The translations under genes and the position numbers were made by a program. From Patescibacteria group bacterium (GTDB lineage: Bacteria > Patescibacteriota > Patescibacteriia > Patescibacteriales > JAQTRU01): a stretch of 36,901 bases of DNA. The notes beneath the pieces were generated by a model. That model saw nothing but the letters and a program-made list of their open reading frames with translations, was not told the origin of the DNA and ran no database searches. The number at the start of each line of letters is the position of its first letter. The stretch's first letter is position 1. This document shows positions 8,001 through 18,000 of this stretch, piece by piece. Location of the stretch: the NCBI GenBank assembly GCA_028716725.1, contig JAQUPG010000004.1, forward strand, positions 66,680-103,580. Direction: 5' to 3'.

Positions 8001-11000
8001 TTAACGACAGAGAATTTATTCTCGCTAACGGTTGCGGATGCTGTACCTTTCTCGAAATTTATAGCTTGATTCAAACTATGGAAATTATTATTAGTAATTG
8101 TCGCTGTGGAATTATCAGTTGTAGCATAATATGATCCCACGATAATACCGCTATCACAATCATATATTTCATTATTGTGGATATTCGCTTGCGAAGCGCC
8201 ATTACCACCATAAGAGGTAACAAATATTCCAGGTGAATCCCAAGTTGGTGTTTCTCCAATAGTAAGCGCGTTATGTAGGATATTATCGTAAATTTCAGCT
8301 GTTGAACCGCCCCACAAATTTACCAAATTCTGTACTCGACTTGTACCATCAACATTGTCGCCAACAACCTCGTTGTCATAAACTTTTCCTTCGGAATTAA
8401 TAAACCTTATACCGCGCTTGTGGAATGAGGAGATGTCGTTATCGTGCATCAATACGTAGCTTCCGGCATCTGCCTCAATGCCATTGCCACTGTTTTTCCA
8501 AATATTCTTAACCATGGAATTCGAAATTTCTATTGGATTATCGGAAGTTCCGGAATTATTAACAAAAATTCCATAATCAAAACCGTTGTCTCCGACACTG
8601 TCTCCTCCGCCATTAATTTCTAAATTATCTATCAAAACGTCGTTCGCACAATTAATTTTTATAATGTAGCTAGTCGATGCCAATCCGGTAATAACCGGCT
8701 TGGTCTCGCCAACGCCTACTAATTTTAATGATTTTTCTATAAGTGGACTTTCATAATAGGTCCCGGCCGCGACATAAACGGTTCCGCCTGGCACAACAGC
8801 ATCAATACCGAGCGCAAGAGTAGCAAAGGGTTCATTAAAATCACCTTTAGCCTCATGCGCAGTCACTCCACCTACTGGATCCACAAAGACATGGCTTCTG
8901 TTTCCAAGTGCCATTGCGTCTGAATTGGTATCTCTGCGATCAACCACGTAAGCATTATTATTAGCAGTAGAAAGACCCAAAACACTTTGCTGATAGTCTG
9001 GGACATAAGTAGCGGAGTTCCAAACAATATCCCATTCATTATGTGTAGTTCCCCAAAAATTATTGCTCACAGTCCTATTATCAGCATCAGTTTGATTATT
9101 AGTATAATTCATTATTCCGCCCTTAGTGTCATAAATCACATTATTGCTAACGGTGGCAATATTGTTGTATTGGACAACCACACCATCGCGGGTGTTATAA
9201 ATCGTATTGCCAGTTATATTGATACCAACCGTGGTACCAGCGCCAACAGTGATAGCTACACCATTCCAAGTGCTCATTGCGCCCGATTGTGCGGGTACAT
9301 AAATTTTGTTGTTTGTGATTGCAATCCCCGACAAACTTGTACCGCTGGGAATGCGGATTAAGCTGTTAGCCAATTCAGTCCATGGAGTCGGTGAAGCAGC
9401 CATTGTGCGGAGCATATTGTGCGTAATTTCCAGATTCTGGATAGTAACATTGCTTGTGGTAATTTCAAAAACCGTAACATAATCTGCGGCCGTACCTTGC
9501 ACTTTAGCAACTCCAGACTCCGGGCCAGTAATAACGACAGCCTTATCAACAACTATCGGACTAGTCACATCATACGTCCCCTCTGCCACATTAACCGTGC
9601 CTCCAGCATCAACAGCGGCTATCGCCTCGGGAATAGTAGCAAATGCGTCATAGCCGAAAGTATGCGAATCAGCGTTTCCCTCGCTATAAGCAGAATCCAC
9701 ATAAACCTGGGTTAAAGTTTCAGAACTAGAGTTATTGCCATTCTCGTCTAAATAATAAGGTTCGAAATCAACCGTGCCATAAACCAAGCCGCTAATTGTC
9801 GCTTTCTTAACAGTCCCCCACCAGTTGTTTTTAGCATTAACTGTTCCTGATTGTGGAACCGCGGTTGTTCTGAATACGCCGCCAGTGCTGTTATTTTCAA
9901 TTTTATTATTATTTATAGTTGGATTTTCGTTGTATAAAACAACTCCATAGTCATTATTATGGATAGCATTATTTCCCTCTATCTTTGTTGAAACTCCAGC
10001 TTCTATATCTATACCAACATTGTTATCGTGAATATTATTGTTTAATATTTCTAAATCAGCTGTGATGTCCGTAATTAATATTCCTGCACCAGTCCAATTA
10101 ATGCTGCCCGGTTCAAGCCCTTCGCCATCATATCCATTTTCGGGAACATAATCTTCCCAAGAAAAACCGCTAATGTCATTATCCTTAATAGTGCCCGCAA
10201 TACCTAAATCTGGAGAATTTCCACCTACAAGATAACCGATTTGTATTCCGTTCGGCGCAAGACTATGATCGGTTGTAGAAATAATATTCCCCTCAATTTG
10301 AACGGAAGAGGCGGTATGAACAACAATACCTGCTTTGCCTAATTTGTTGATTGTATTATCTAAAATTTCGACAATCGCAGCGCTATTATCCACATAGACA
10401 CCAATTCCCTTGCTTCCCACTTCGGTATTTTGTATGGTGAACCCTGAAAGTGTAACTGTTCCATTTGCGGTTATTCTAACTAGTCCTGGATTGGTAAGTA
10501 CGGTATTTCCACCATCTATTATGGTGGTTGCATATCCAACGCCCTGTAGTGTTAATGGTTTATTAATAACAATCTGACTTTCACTATAAATACCCGCCGC
10601 CACATTAACTGTCCCGCCGGCTGGCGCTGAATCAATGCCTTCTTGAATTGTTAAATAAGGATTTGATTGCGAACCATCGCCGGTTGTGTCATTACCGATT
10701 GGTGAAACATAAATATTATTATCAACTTCAAACTGGGTAAAATGATCGGTAGTGAAAGTTAAAACCCCGGCGGCATAACTAATTATATTTAAATCTGGAT
10801 AGTTGGAGTCGTCTGACGGAATAACTGCTCCCTCATCATCTTTTACGATAAGGCCTGGGGCGCTAATAAAACCAAGAGCATCCAAGCCGTACATCTTAAT
10901 TTCCGCTCCGGCGCTTTTAAGCTGCGTAGCAGTTCGCGCATCAAACTTCATGCTTCCGGCAGAAGCGTCCATATATGTTTCCAAATTTTGGAGGAAAATG

Positions 11001-11677
11001 GCCGTGTCTGAATCGGTTAAGTTAAGAGCTGCATTAAATGTCACTCTTCCAAAATCCGTCTTTTCAAAATATAGCCCGGCCGCGGCTGAAGAATCTGGAA
11101 TATCTATCGTACCCCAATTTGTCGTAATATCAGCGGCGTTAATACCAGCTACAATAGTAGAAATTGCAGGAGCTCCATTAAACCAACCTTTGGTCGGAAC
11201 CTGATCGGTTTGCCAAGCGCCGGAAATATAAGCTCCAGATTTTCCAGAGCCAGGAGCAGAAAGATCCACTCCTTCCCCGCTACCATAACTGACACTATGA
11301 ATAGGATTATTGCCACTATCAAAAATCGTTATTGTTTCTATTGGGTCCGGAGTATTATTTAACCAAGCCGAGGAATTTTCAAAAACCACAATGCCTTTAG
11401 CTGGAATAGCGCTAAGCCCAGAAAGAGATTTGGTTGCCCCAGCAAAATCAGAAATTGTCCACCCCGTTAAATCAACTGCACTGTCAGTAGTATTCAATAG
11501 TTCCACCCATTCATTACTGCCTTCTGCCGGATCAGACACAAATTCATTAATTATAACTTGCGGTGCAGGATCAGCTTGGCCAACATTAACTCCTCCGAAA
11601 ATAAAAAAACCGCTTGCTAAAACAATCGCGGTTATAACTAAAAAAACTGCTCTCTTTTGGATAAGACTGTGTTTCAT
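5054..11677 (-). CDS. Giant secreted/surface protein A: lamin-tail-like domain, right-handed parallel beta-helix repeats, FN3-like and IPT/TIG domains, Pro/Ala linker, C-terminal 'ADGTLVRG..KIFVIENGQK' repeats
   Basis: Signal peptide MKHSLIQKRAVFLVITAIVLASGFFIF; VIINEFVSDPAEGSNEWVELLNT (LTD-like); repeated 'NPYLTIQEGIDSAPAGGTVNVAAGIYSES' beta-helix starts; TIG-like 'PSITSVSPSSAKAGETVTITGTNFS'. The track start 11695 is TTG; ATG 11677 is more plausible. Confidence 0.9.
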   Translation of the reverse strand: MKHSLIQKRAVFLVITAIVLASGFFIFGGVNVGQADPAPQVIINEFVSDPAEGSNEWVELLNTTDSAVDLTGWTISDFAGATKSLSGLSAIPAKGIVVFENSSAWLNNTPDPIETITIFDSGNNPIHSVSYGSGEGVDLSAPGSGKSGAYISGAWQTDQVPTKGWFNGAPAISTIVAGINAADITTNWGTIDIPDSSAAAGLYFEKTDFGRVTFNAALNLTDSDTAIFLQNLETYMDASAGSMKFDARTATQLKSAGAEIKMYGLDALGFISAPGLIVKDDEGAVIPSDDSNYPDLNIISYAAGVLTFTTDHFTQFEVDNNIYVSPIGNDTTGDGSQSNPYLTIQEGIDSAPAGGTVNVAAGIYSESQIVINKPLTLQGVGYATTIIDGGNTVLTNPGLVRITANGTVTLSGFTIQNTEVGSKGIGVYVDNSAAIVEILDNTINKLGKAGIVVHTASSVQIEGNIISTTDHSLAPNGIQIGYLVGGNSPDLGIAGTIKDNDISGFSWEDYVPENGYDGEGLEPGSINWTGAGILITDITADLEILNNNIHDNNVGIDIEAGVSTKIEGNNAIHNNDYGVVLYNENPTINNNKIENNSTGGVFRTTAVPQSGTVNAKNNWWGTVKKATISGLVYGTVDFEPYYLDENGNNSSSETLTQVYVDSAYSEGNADSHTFGYDAFATIPEAIAAVDAGGTVNVAEGTYDVTSPIVVDKAVVITGPESGVAKVQGTAADYVTVFEITTSNVTIQNLEITHNMLRTMAASPTPWTELANSLIRIPSGTSLSGIAITNNKIYVPAQSGAMSTWNGVAITVGAGTTVGINITGNTIYNTRDGVVVQYNNIATVSNNVIYDTKGGIMNYTNNQTDADNRTVSNNFWGTTHNEWDIVWNSATYVPDYQQSVLGLSTANNNAYVVDRRDTNSDAMALGNRSHVFVDPVGGVTAHEAKGDFNEPFATLALGIDAVVPGGTVYVAAGTYYESPLIEKSLKLVGVGETKPVITGLASTSYIIKINCANDVLIDNLEINGGGDSVGDNGFDYGIFVNNSGTSDNPIEISNSMVKNIWKNSGNGIEADAGSYVLMHDNDISSFHKRGIRFINSEGKVYDNEVVGDNVDGTSRVQNLVNLWGGSTAEIYDNILHNALTIGETPTWDSPGIFVTSYGGNGASQANIHNNEIYDCDSGIIVGSYYATTDNSTATITNNNFHSLNQAINFEKGTASATVSENKFSVVNKAINADDGDGGPDIKPEINAENNWWGSEDPDFATLVYDAVDYSPWWVTSTGPSSEVPAKPTLISLTTPTKNNKPTLSWNAVSAKPEVKNYSVEIMFGEMVVGGDTDLTTFTPTDALADGNYTWQVKATNSMGDSEFSDAGSFAIDTTSLAPASLTAGSATASSLVLSWTNSESNGSYYIIKRSTSPITAENFDAAMTLGGAPTVASGSQGYVAKNLTAGTTYYFAIQVTDALGNVSDIVTTSGTTLAPTATPSDSAPPAAITNLSASAGSPATSQIKLTWTATGDDGNDGIATKYTIKRSTNAITDDASFEAAITVFNTLSPKSSGSPETFTVTGLSANTTYYFAIKAVDKVSKVSDLGNSSITNRTTADKLPTISSIDKTEGVNNVAVAIIVTGKNFDNGTTTLRFSNSSNTFELAATVNSATQLTASVPIGAPEGVYSLKVINGNGASAALSSAYTVKVAPTPLPTVSDLIPANIGSNDFGISLTIYGNNFTGATAVSIDTAPETTLTVTSISSTKIVATILGTISAGTYNIKVTTVGGTNAISSVKLNVKEPVAIDSGLTQDKTTNQPLNLSTTNVIPVQITLQSDETIVNTDTVATIEVVIPPATKITKADGTTAYTGNINPPQIVKTTEEMKEKAGNDAIVITMGNPDEKITFSNDFVTTVTLESTNTTAPLIWYYKTDGTFEIAGKDGMKDGITYAKGGTVLNTVNNGGVYTYTIGLLLDHMSSYVAGVNPSITSVSPSSAKAGETVTITGTNFSTSATVKFGATSASVSSLTTTSISVAVPSIRVGSYNIVVTNSDGLASNAKAFSITAAPSTSIGGPPFWMLQQPQPAKPATPAIPKVSPAVPATPATPAVPGKPAPQVLGEKIYADGTLVRGKDKKIFVIENGQKKYIANLKELAKYAGQKIYDVENTILIQYPEVLGTKVLADGALIRGADGKIYVIKNGQKQHIRSLEELRKNYLGKKIYDVSDETLAKY
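5057..5389 (-). repeat. C-terminal tandem protein repeat (2 x about 55 aa) of giant protein A
   Basis: KIYADGTLVRGKDKKIFVIENGQKKYIANLKEL... and KVLADGALIRGADGKIYVIKNGQKQHIRSLEEL... Confidence 0.85.
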
Positions 11678-11696
11678 ATTTTTAGTAAAAGGCAAA

Positions 11697-11822
11697 CCCC
11701 ATTAGAAATTCCAGCAGAACATCAAACCCCGCCGGAATTATTTTAGAATCTAATCCCCCGATGCAGAGCAGCGGGGTATTATTTCTAACGGGGTAAAATA
11801 TTAAATTTGTCCCTAACGGGGT
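11697..11822. mobile_element. Compound palindromic element region upstream of giant protein A (half-sites 11697-11709, 11781-11793, 11812-11821)
   Basis: CCCCATTAGAAAT...ATTTCTAACGGGG...CCTAACGGGG. Confidence 0.65.
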
Positions 11823-11948
11823 AAAAATTTAAGCCTTTTTAATTTATAAATAAAAAATATATAAAAGCTTTTTTATTTAAGTATTTAAATATAACCACAA
11901 AAGGAAATTAAAGTCAAGATGAAAAAGTGCATAAAAGGTGCATAAAAA

Positions 11949-11978
11949 GGGCGGGATTTATTATGATAAATCCCGCCC
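11949..11978. terminator. Terminator downstream of giant surface protein B
   Basis: GGGCGGGATTTAT-TATG-ATAAATCCCGCCC, 13-bp perfect stem flanked by A/T runs. Confidence 0.85.
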
Positions 11979-12002
11979 TTTTAGTCAAACTATTTAAACC
12001 GC

Positions 12003-15000
12003 CTAATTATTACACGCGCAAACCCGCAAATAGTTAAATCCGTTTGGATCGTTATTCGGATTTGCCCCGCACTCTCCACCGCCGTTAGACGAGAAACAGA
12101 GATTATCTTTCGGCCGATAGGACGGAGAATTGCTGGCCGGATACTTCCAGCAGCTGCTGCAGCCAAAGAAATGGCTTACTATTGAGCAATCCGCGGGCTG
12201 GTTCGGCCAGGAACAATTCCCTCCGCTTACCCCGCCATGAGAAGCGCAAACGTCAGTACAGCTTTGCGTATAGCTTGTAGCCGCATACCAATTATACCCG
12301 TTGCTGCTCCAACCCTCTGTCTTTGGGGCAGGAGTAACGGTATGGCTTATGCAGGCAGTATCACAATAAGTGCAGGTTCCTCCGTAAGGGGCTGTGCAAG
12401 GTGTATCCGTATTAGCCGCGCCCTTATCGCATTGCTCCCCATTATCAATCGTGCCGTTGCCGCAATAACCTCCTCCGATCGTATGACTTTGGCAATTCGT
12501 ATCACAATAAGTGCAACTCCCTCCATAAAGAGCGGTACAGGGCGTATTGGTATTGGCGTTACCGCTATCGCATTGTTCCCAGCCATTAACTACGTTGTCT
12601 CCGCACTTGTCTCCTTCACTGCACCAATTATCCCCGACATACCAGTCTTTGCATTCGGTGGTCGGATAAACCATGGTTTTTCCCGGGAAGGAATACCAAT
12701 TCCCGCAACCGCCGGTATTATGGTACCCTTTTATAATCATGTAATTTTTGTAAGAAAATCCGTCTTGACCTGGATTAGCCGGGCCGCACTGCGCTCCCCA
12801 CCCATATAGACTGCATTTTCCGCCCGGGCAATTCTTTCGGCAGGCAGCCAGAGCGTTGTCTGACTTTTGGCAGGCTGGCCAAGGTTCCTGGCCAGACCCT
12901 TCTGGCTTTATGCACTTTCCAGTCGTGTAAAAGGTATCCGGGTCATTATATGTTTCGCAGCCATAGGTACATTCATCAACTACAAGAGAAGACGACACCG
13001 GAGTTATCATACACATATAACTGACACATACGCCCCTCACGTTCTTCAACTTGTTGCCATCGCACATATTTCTGGTATATTTACTACAATCATCGTCCGT
13101 TACACATTCCAATTTCTCTACACATTCTTTATAATTTTTTATTACGTCAATAACTTGCGATGAACCGCCAACACAGGTACAGGTACTGTCGCAAGTGCCG
13201 GGATTGCTTTGATAATTATAATAATCCGGCCCGTTGCATCTCCATCCGTTTCCCTCTCCTGCCGGACAAGGATTATTCGCATCGCAGGCTGATCCGCACT
13301 GGGAAGAATCGCAATTTAAAGAAGTTACGGCTACGCAAACATTGCCCGAGCAGGTCCCGGTAACTGTTTTTAATTTATTCCCCTGACAAACCGGGGCTTC
13401 ATCCAAATGAGAACACTCGCTGTTGGCCACGCACCCGGTAGTTGTAGTATAGGCAATAAATTCCGTGAAATGCTTTGTCCAGATGACCAAATCAGCTCCG
13501 GCATTTATATAGCAATCCCCTTCCGCCGCTAAAGCGTCGCCCGCGGCCTGGGTATCAGCGCTACAGATAGCCGTTATCGGCGTGAACACCCCGCCTCGGG
13601 CATAACCGGCTTTGCTTCCGGCCTCTCCCGGGATTAAAAGCCTTACCGCTTTATTAAAAGTTAATTTCACATTGGGAAAGCCAACTTCAACCACTTTCTT
13701 AACCTGGGTCTTTTTGCCCGGCTCTTTCGGGGGCTCAACCGAAGCCGTTACTTTAACTTCAGGGGCTCTTACAGTCCCGTCCCAGTTATTTTTGTCGCCT
13801 GTGACGGTAGTTCCCGAAGGCATAGCCACCACAATGCTGTCTCCCTGAATCGTGGTTTCTTCTTGCAAAGTAAGGGTTTTATTTTCCCCGGAAACGACAG
13901 TTTCTCCTTTTATGCTATCCATGCTTGAAGAAGTAAACCATGGGGAGAAGTCAACCAAACCAACAATCCAGGATTTTATGGTCTCAAAAATATCGCTTCC
14001 CCACCAGTTCTTTTCCGCCTTGACAGTAGAGGAAAAATCAGGATTATGGAATAGATTTCTATAGTTATCATGAACTTTATTATTCTCCACTACGACCCCC
14101 ACCGGGTCAATGTCTCCGGTGCCGAAATTACTACCGACCAAAATCGCGGAATTTTTGTAATTCCGACCGCCGGCATTCTTTTCCGTACCGAAAGAACCGC
14201 CCATGCCGGATATTTCATTATTCTTTATAAAGACATAATCCGACCAGGTCTGGATACCGTTAATTCCGCCCGCGACCGTATTGCCGGTTATAGTGGAATG
14301 TCCGGCTGATTTTCCGCCTTCATCCTGAATGTGAATTCCGGCATAATCCCAATCTCCGGTTCCGTCGGCCCCGTAATAATTACACCCGGTTAAAGTATTG
14401 CCGCTGATTTCCGTATAGGCCTGGCCGAGAACAACGATGCCTTGATATTTTGTAGAGGAAATCGTGTTATTGCTGATAACGCTTTTCTCATAGACGCTCA
14501 ATACGTCCGCCGGGTATAACTGGATGCCCGGTCCGCCGATATTATTGATAACATTGTCTTTTATGGTGTTGGTCTTTGTGTCCGAGAAAATTGCTTCAAA
14601 AGGAGCGCTGATGCCGGAAATTTGGTTGTTGCTAATCTCCGGTCCGGTGCCGCCCCAATAGTCAATGCCTTTGGCGCCGCTGCAGCCGGAAATAATGTTA
14701 TAGGTAATTTTAATGCCTGTGCCGGTATGATTAGTGGATTCAATCGGCTGCTGGTCAGTCACGCCCTTTACGTAGTTATGGGAAATAATTGCTCCGGAAT
14801 TTCCCTGGTTGGAAATGCCCTGCCATTCCGGATTGGCTACCGTATTATAGAGAACCTGGGCATTAGCCGAAGAACCGTCAATGTAAATGCCGTGCATGCT
14901 TGAACCCGAAATAATATTGTAACTCGCCTTAGCGTTGGCCGCGCCATGTATCCAGATTCTGTTGCCGTTAATCTTAAATCCGTTGAAAACAGAATTAGCG

Positions 15001-18000
15001 CCGGCAGACGTAAATTCAACCTGCCCGGTAATAATGGATTCGCCGCCTCTGTCCGCGCTCCCAGCCGGATCAATATCATGTTTAGCTCCCAATAAGGTAA
15101 TTTGCTTGTTAATGGTTATATTTTCACCATAAGTCCCGGCTCCGACATTAACCGTTTCTCCGGCGCTTACTCCGTTAACCGCGGCCTGAATGCTGGAAAA
15201 ATTACATCCGCTGGCGCAGACAGAATACGCGGCTGATAAGGTTGTCATAGCGGCATCCTTATAATAAGGAACATAATCAACATTACTGGAAACCAACCCG
15301 GCAATCACACCGCCGTCAGCCGTTCCCCACCAATTGCTTTCAGCATTAACGGCCGGCGCCGTGCTGTCTACTCCATGGTTTGTTATCCCTGTAAATTTAT
15401 TATTATGGGCGACAACACTGCTTGTATCGGCTCCGTCATAACCAACCGCCACCCCGTCAGTTGAATCTGAAATTGTATTTCCGGTTATCGTGGCCGCCGT
15501 GCCTGCCCCGTAATAAGTTGTAACTAAGATTCCGGCAGAAGTTGAGCCGTCAGAGCTGGCCACGCCCTTACAATTTGAAATTATATTATTTGAAATTGTC
15601 GCTTTTGCTCCTCCCCCGACTTCAACTCCATAATCCAGCCAATCACCCGTTCCTTTGCCGGTATAAGTATTTCCGCTGGCTACAGAATTCGTAGTGATGC
15701 CTGTGCCAAAATAAATAATGCCCAGTCTTTCTATATTGGAAAATCCACAATTAGTTACATCAACATCACCATCCCCCATAGCCGCGACGCCCATACCTAT
15801 ATATTTAGAATATTTGATGTTCTTTATAGCGCAATCTGAAACTGAACCGGAGCCGTTGTATCTTATGGCCTGATATATATTTTTCCCAGAACCATCCAAA
15901 GTGACTTTTTGCAAATTAAGCGTTTTCCCTGCATTAACAAGGAACCAGCCTCTTGCATCTCCGGAACTTCCCGTATTTGCTGAAGGATTAATTATGACGC
16001 TATTCTTATCAGCTCCGACGATATTTAAATTTTTGTTAATCACAATTTGCGGTCCTTCAGTATAGGTTCCGGCTGCGACATTAACGATTCCACCGGCCAC
16101 AGCGGCATCAACGCCCAGGGCAAAGGTAGCATAAGGTAAATTTATATTACCGTTAACCGGGCTGGCTGTGCCGGTCCCGGTGGCGGCATTCACGAAAACA
16201 TGGCTTCTATTGCCAGTTAAATTAGCGCAGGCAGTCGCATCAGCCGCGCGCCTGTCCACCACATAAGCGCCGTTATTAGACGAAGATAGGGCAAGAACGC
16301 TTTGTTGATAATCCGGAACATAATAGGCCGTATTCCAAACGATATCCCATTCATTATGGCTTATTAAACCGGAAACAGTTGAGGTCCAGGAATTGCCAGT
16401 CATAGTGCGGTTATTGGCATCAGCTTGAGTATTGGTATAATTCATGATTCCGCCCTTGGTATCAAAAATAGTGTTATTGCTTATGGTTGCTGTTACATTA
16501 TACCTTGTTATAATGCCGTTTCTGACCCCATATATTTTATTGCCGGTAATTGTGGCTGAACCTGTCTGAAGGGTTAGGCCTCTGGCGGTCCAGGTGGACA
16601 TTCCACCCAAAGAAGATTCATCCGCATAAATGGTATTTTGAGTAATTGTTGCATTCTGGGCATTAATAAGGATCAAAGCGCTATTTAATTCATCGCCGAT
16701 TATACTATAAGGAGATAAACTAGTTGTAATTTTCAATTTCTCCACGGTGGCATTATCCGCGGTTATATTAAATACTGGAGTATTTTCAACTGCGGAAACA
16801 ACCATCGCCGAGGCGTCGGAAGTTATAATTACGCTTTTATTTACGTTAATGGAACTATTTATCGTATAGGTCCCGGCACCAACGTTTATTATATCCCCAG
16901 CAGAAGCCGCATCAATTGCCGCCTGGATTGTCGTATAGCTACAACCGCTGTTGCAGACAGAAAGGCTTGAAGCGCTTGATTTATATAACGGAGTGCTGGC
17001 TGCGGAGCCGGAAGAACCGCCCGAAGACCCGCCAGAAGAACCTGCACCGCTCTGCCCATTGTATAAATTCCCGCTATTGGAATTGTTTCCCTGAAAATTA
17101 TTAACTGGAACCACCGTATTATTAATTTCGGCAGTTATGATATTGTTAGGAGCGCTATTATTTGTTTCATTATTATTATTCTCTTTAATGACATTAATAG
17201 TGACATTGGGGGTAATAATGCTGGTCGCGGTTGATGTGTCTACGCCCGATTCAAATGGCCCCTCTACCGTAACATATCTTATAGCCCCGTCTTGCGTATC
17301 ACTAAATTTAATACCATATAAGGGACCGGTCCCGGTGCTGACTAGAGTAAACCCCTGAAGAGTAACCCCCGGCGTAGTTACGGCAATACCGCTTTTTAAG
17401 CTACCGCCAGTTTCCCCGGAAACGTTAATCGTGACTCTATTTTCCCATTCTCCGCTAATAGTCAAACCGGATTTTGCGATCGTTAGAGTTTCATTATAGG
17501 TTCCGGCCGCCACTTTAATTTCGTCTCCCGGGGAAGCCGCGTCAATTGCCGCCTGGATACTCCCTAAATTACTCGGTACATACCATTTATTATCTACTAG
17601 ACTCTCTATATACCTGCCGTCAGTTATATGGCTTGGCTTGCCGGAAGAAAATGCCGCGGCTGCTTCTACTTCATTAAGCGTCTTATAGAACCAAATTCGG
17701 CTATAACTCGGCGCCTGGTCATCGTTGCCGCGTAAAGCATAGCCAAAATCGGCAGATTGGAGTAGAACATCAGGCGAACCGGAAACGCCGTAAGTTATAA
17801 GAAAAGGTGACCGGGAAGGATTTACATTGCTTTGCGAGAGGTATAATCCCCCGTTATTAGTTCCACTTTCTCCGAAGCTGTTAGCTCCGGAAAAAACAAC
17901 GCCTTTAATGGCGCCTGTCCAGGTTTGGATACGGACACCGCCTCCTGAATTTCCGCTGGTTGTAATATAGCTGACGGAAGAATTGCTAACATCCTGAAGG

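Noticed and set aside
5054-11695. TTG start at 11695 for giant protein A
   Set aside because: ATG at 11677 begins a clean signal peptide; the upstream residues come from sequence next to the palindromic element.
12237-12809. 190-aa plus-strand ORF opposite giant gene B
   Set aside because: Antisense to a clear coding region with recognisable Cys repeats; composition looks like a shadow frame. Other plus-strand ORFs in the track (e.g. 6984-7322, 10803-11204, 27460-27945, 31161-31619) were rejected likewise.
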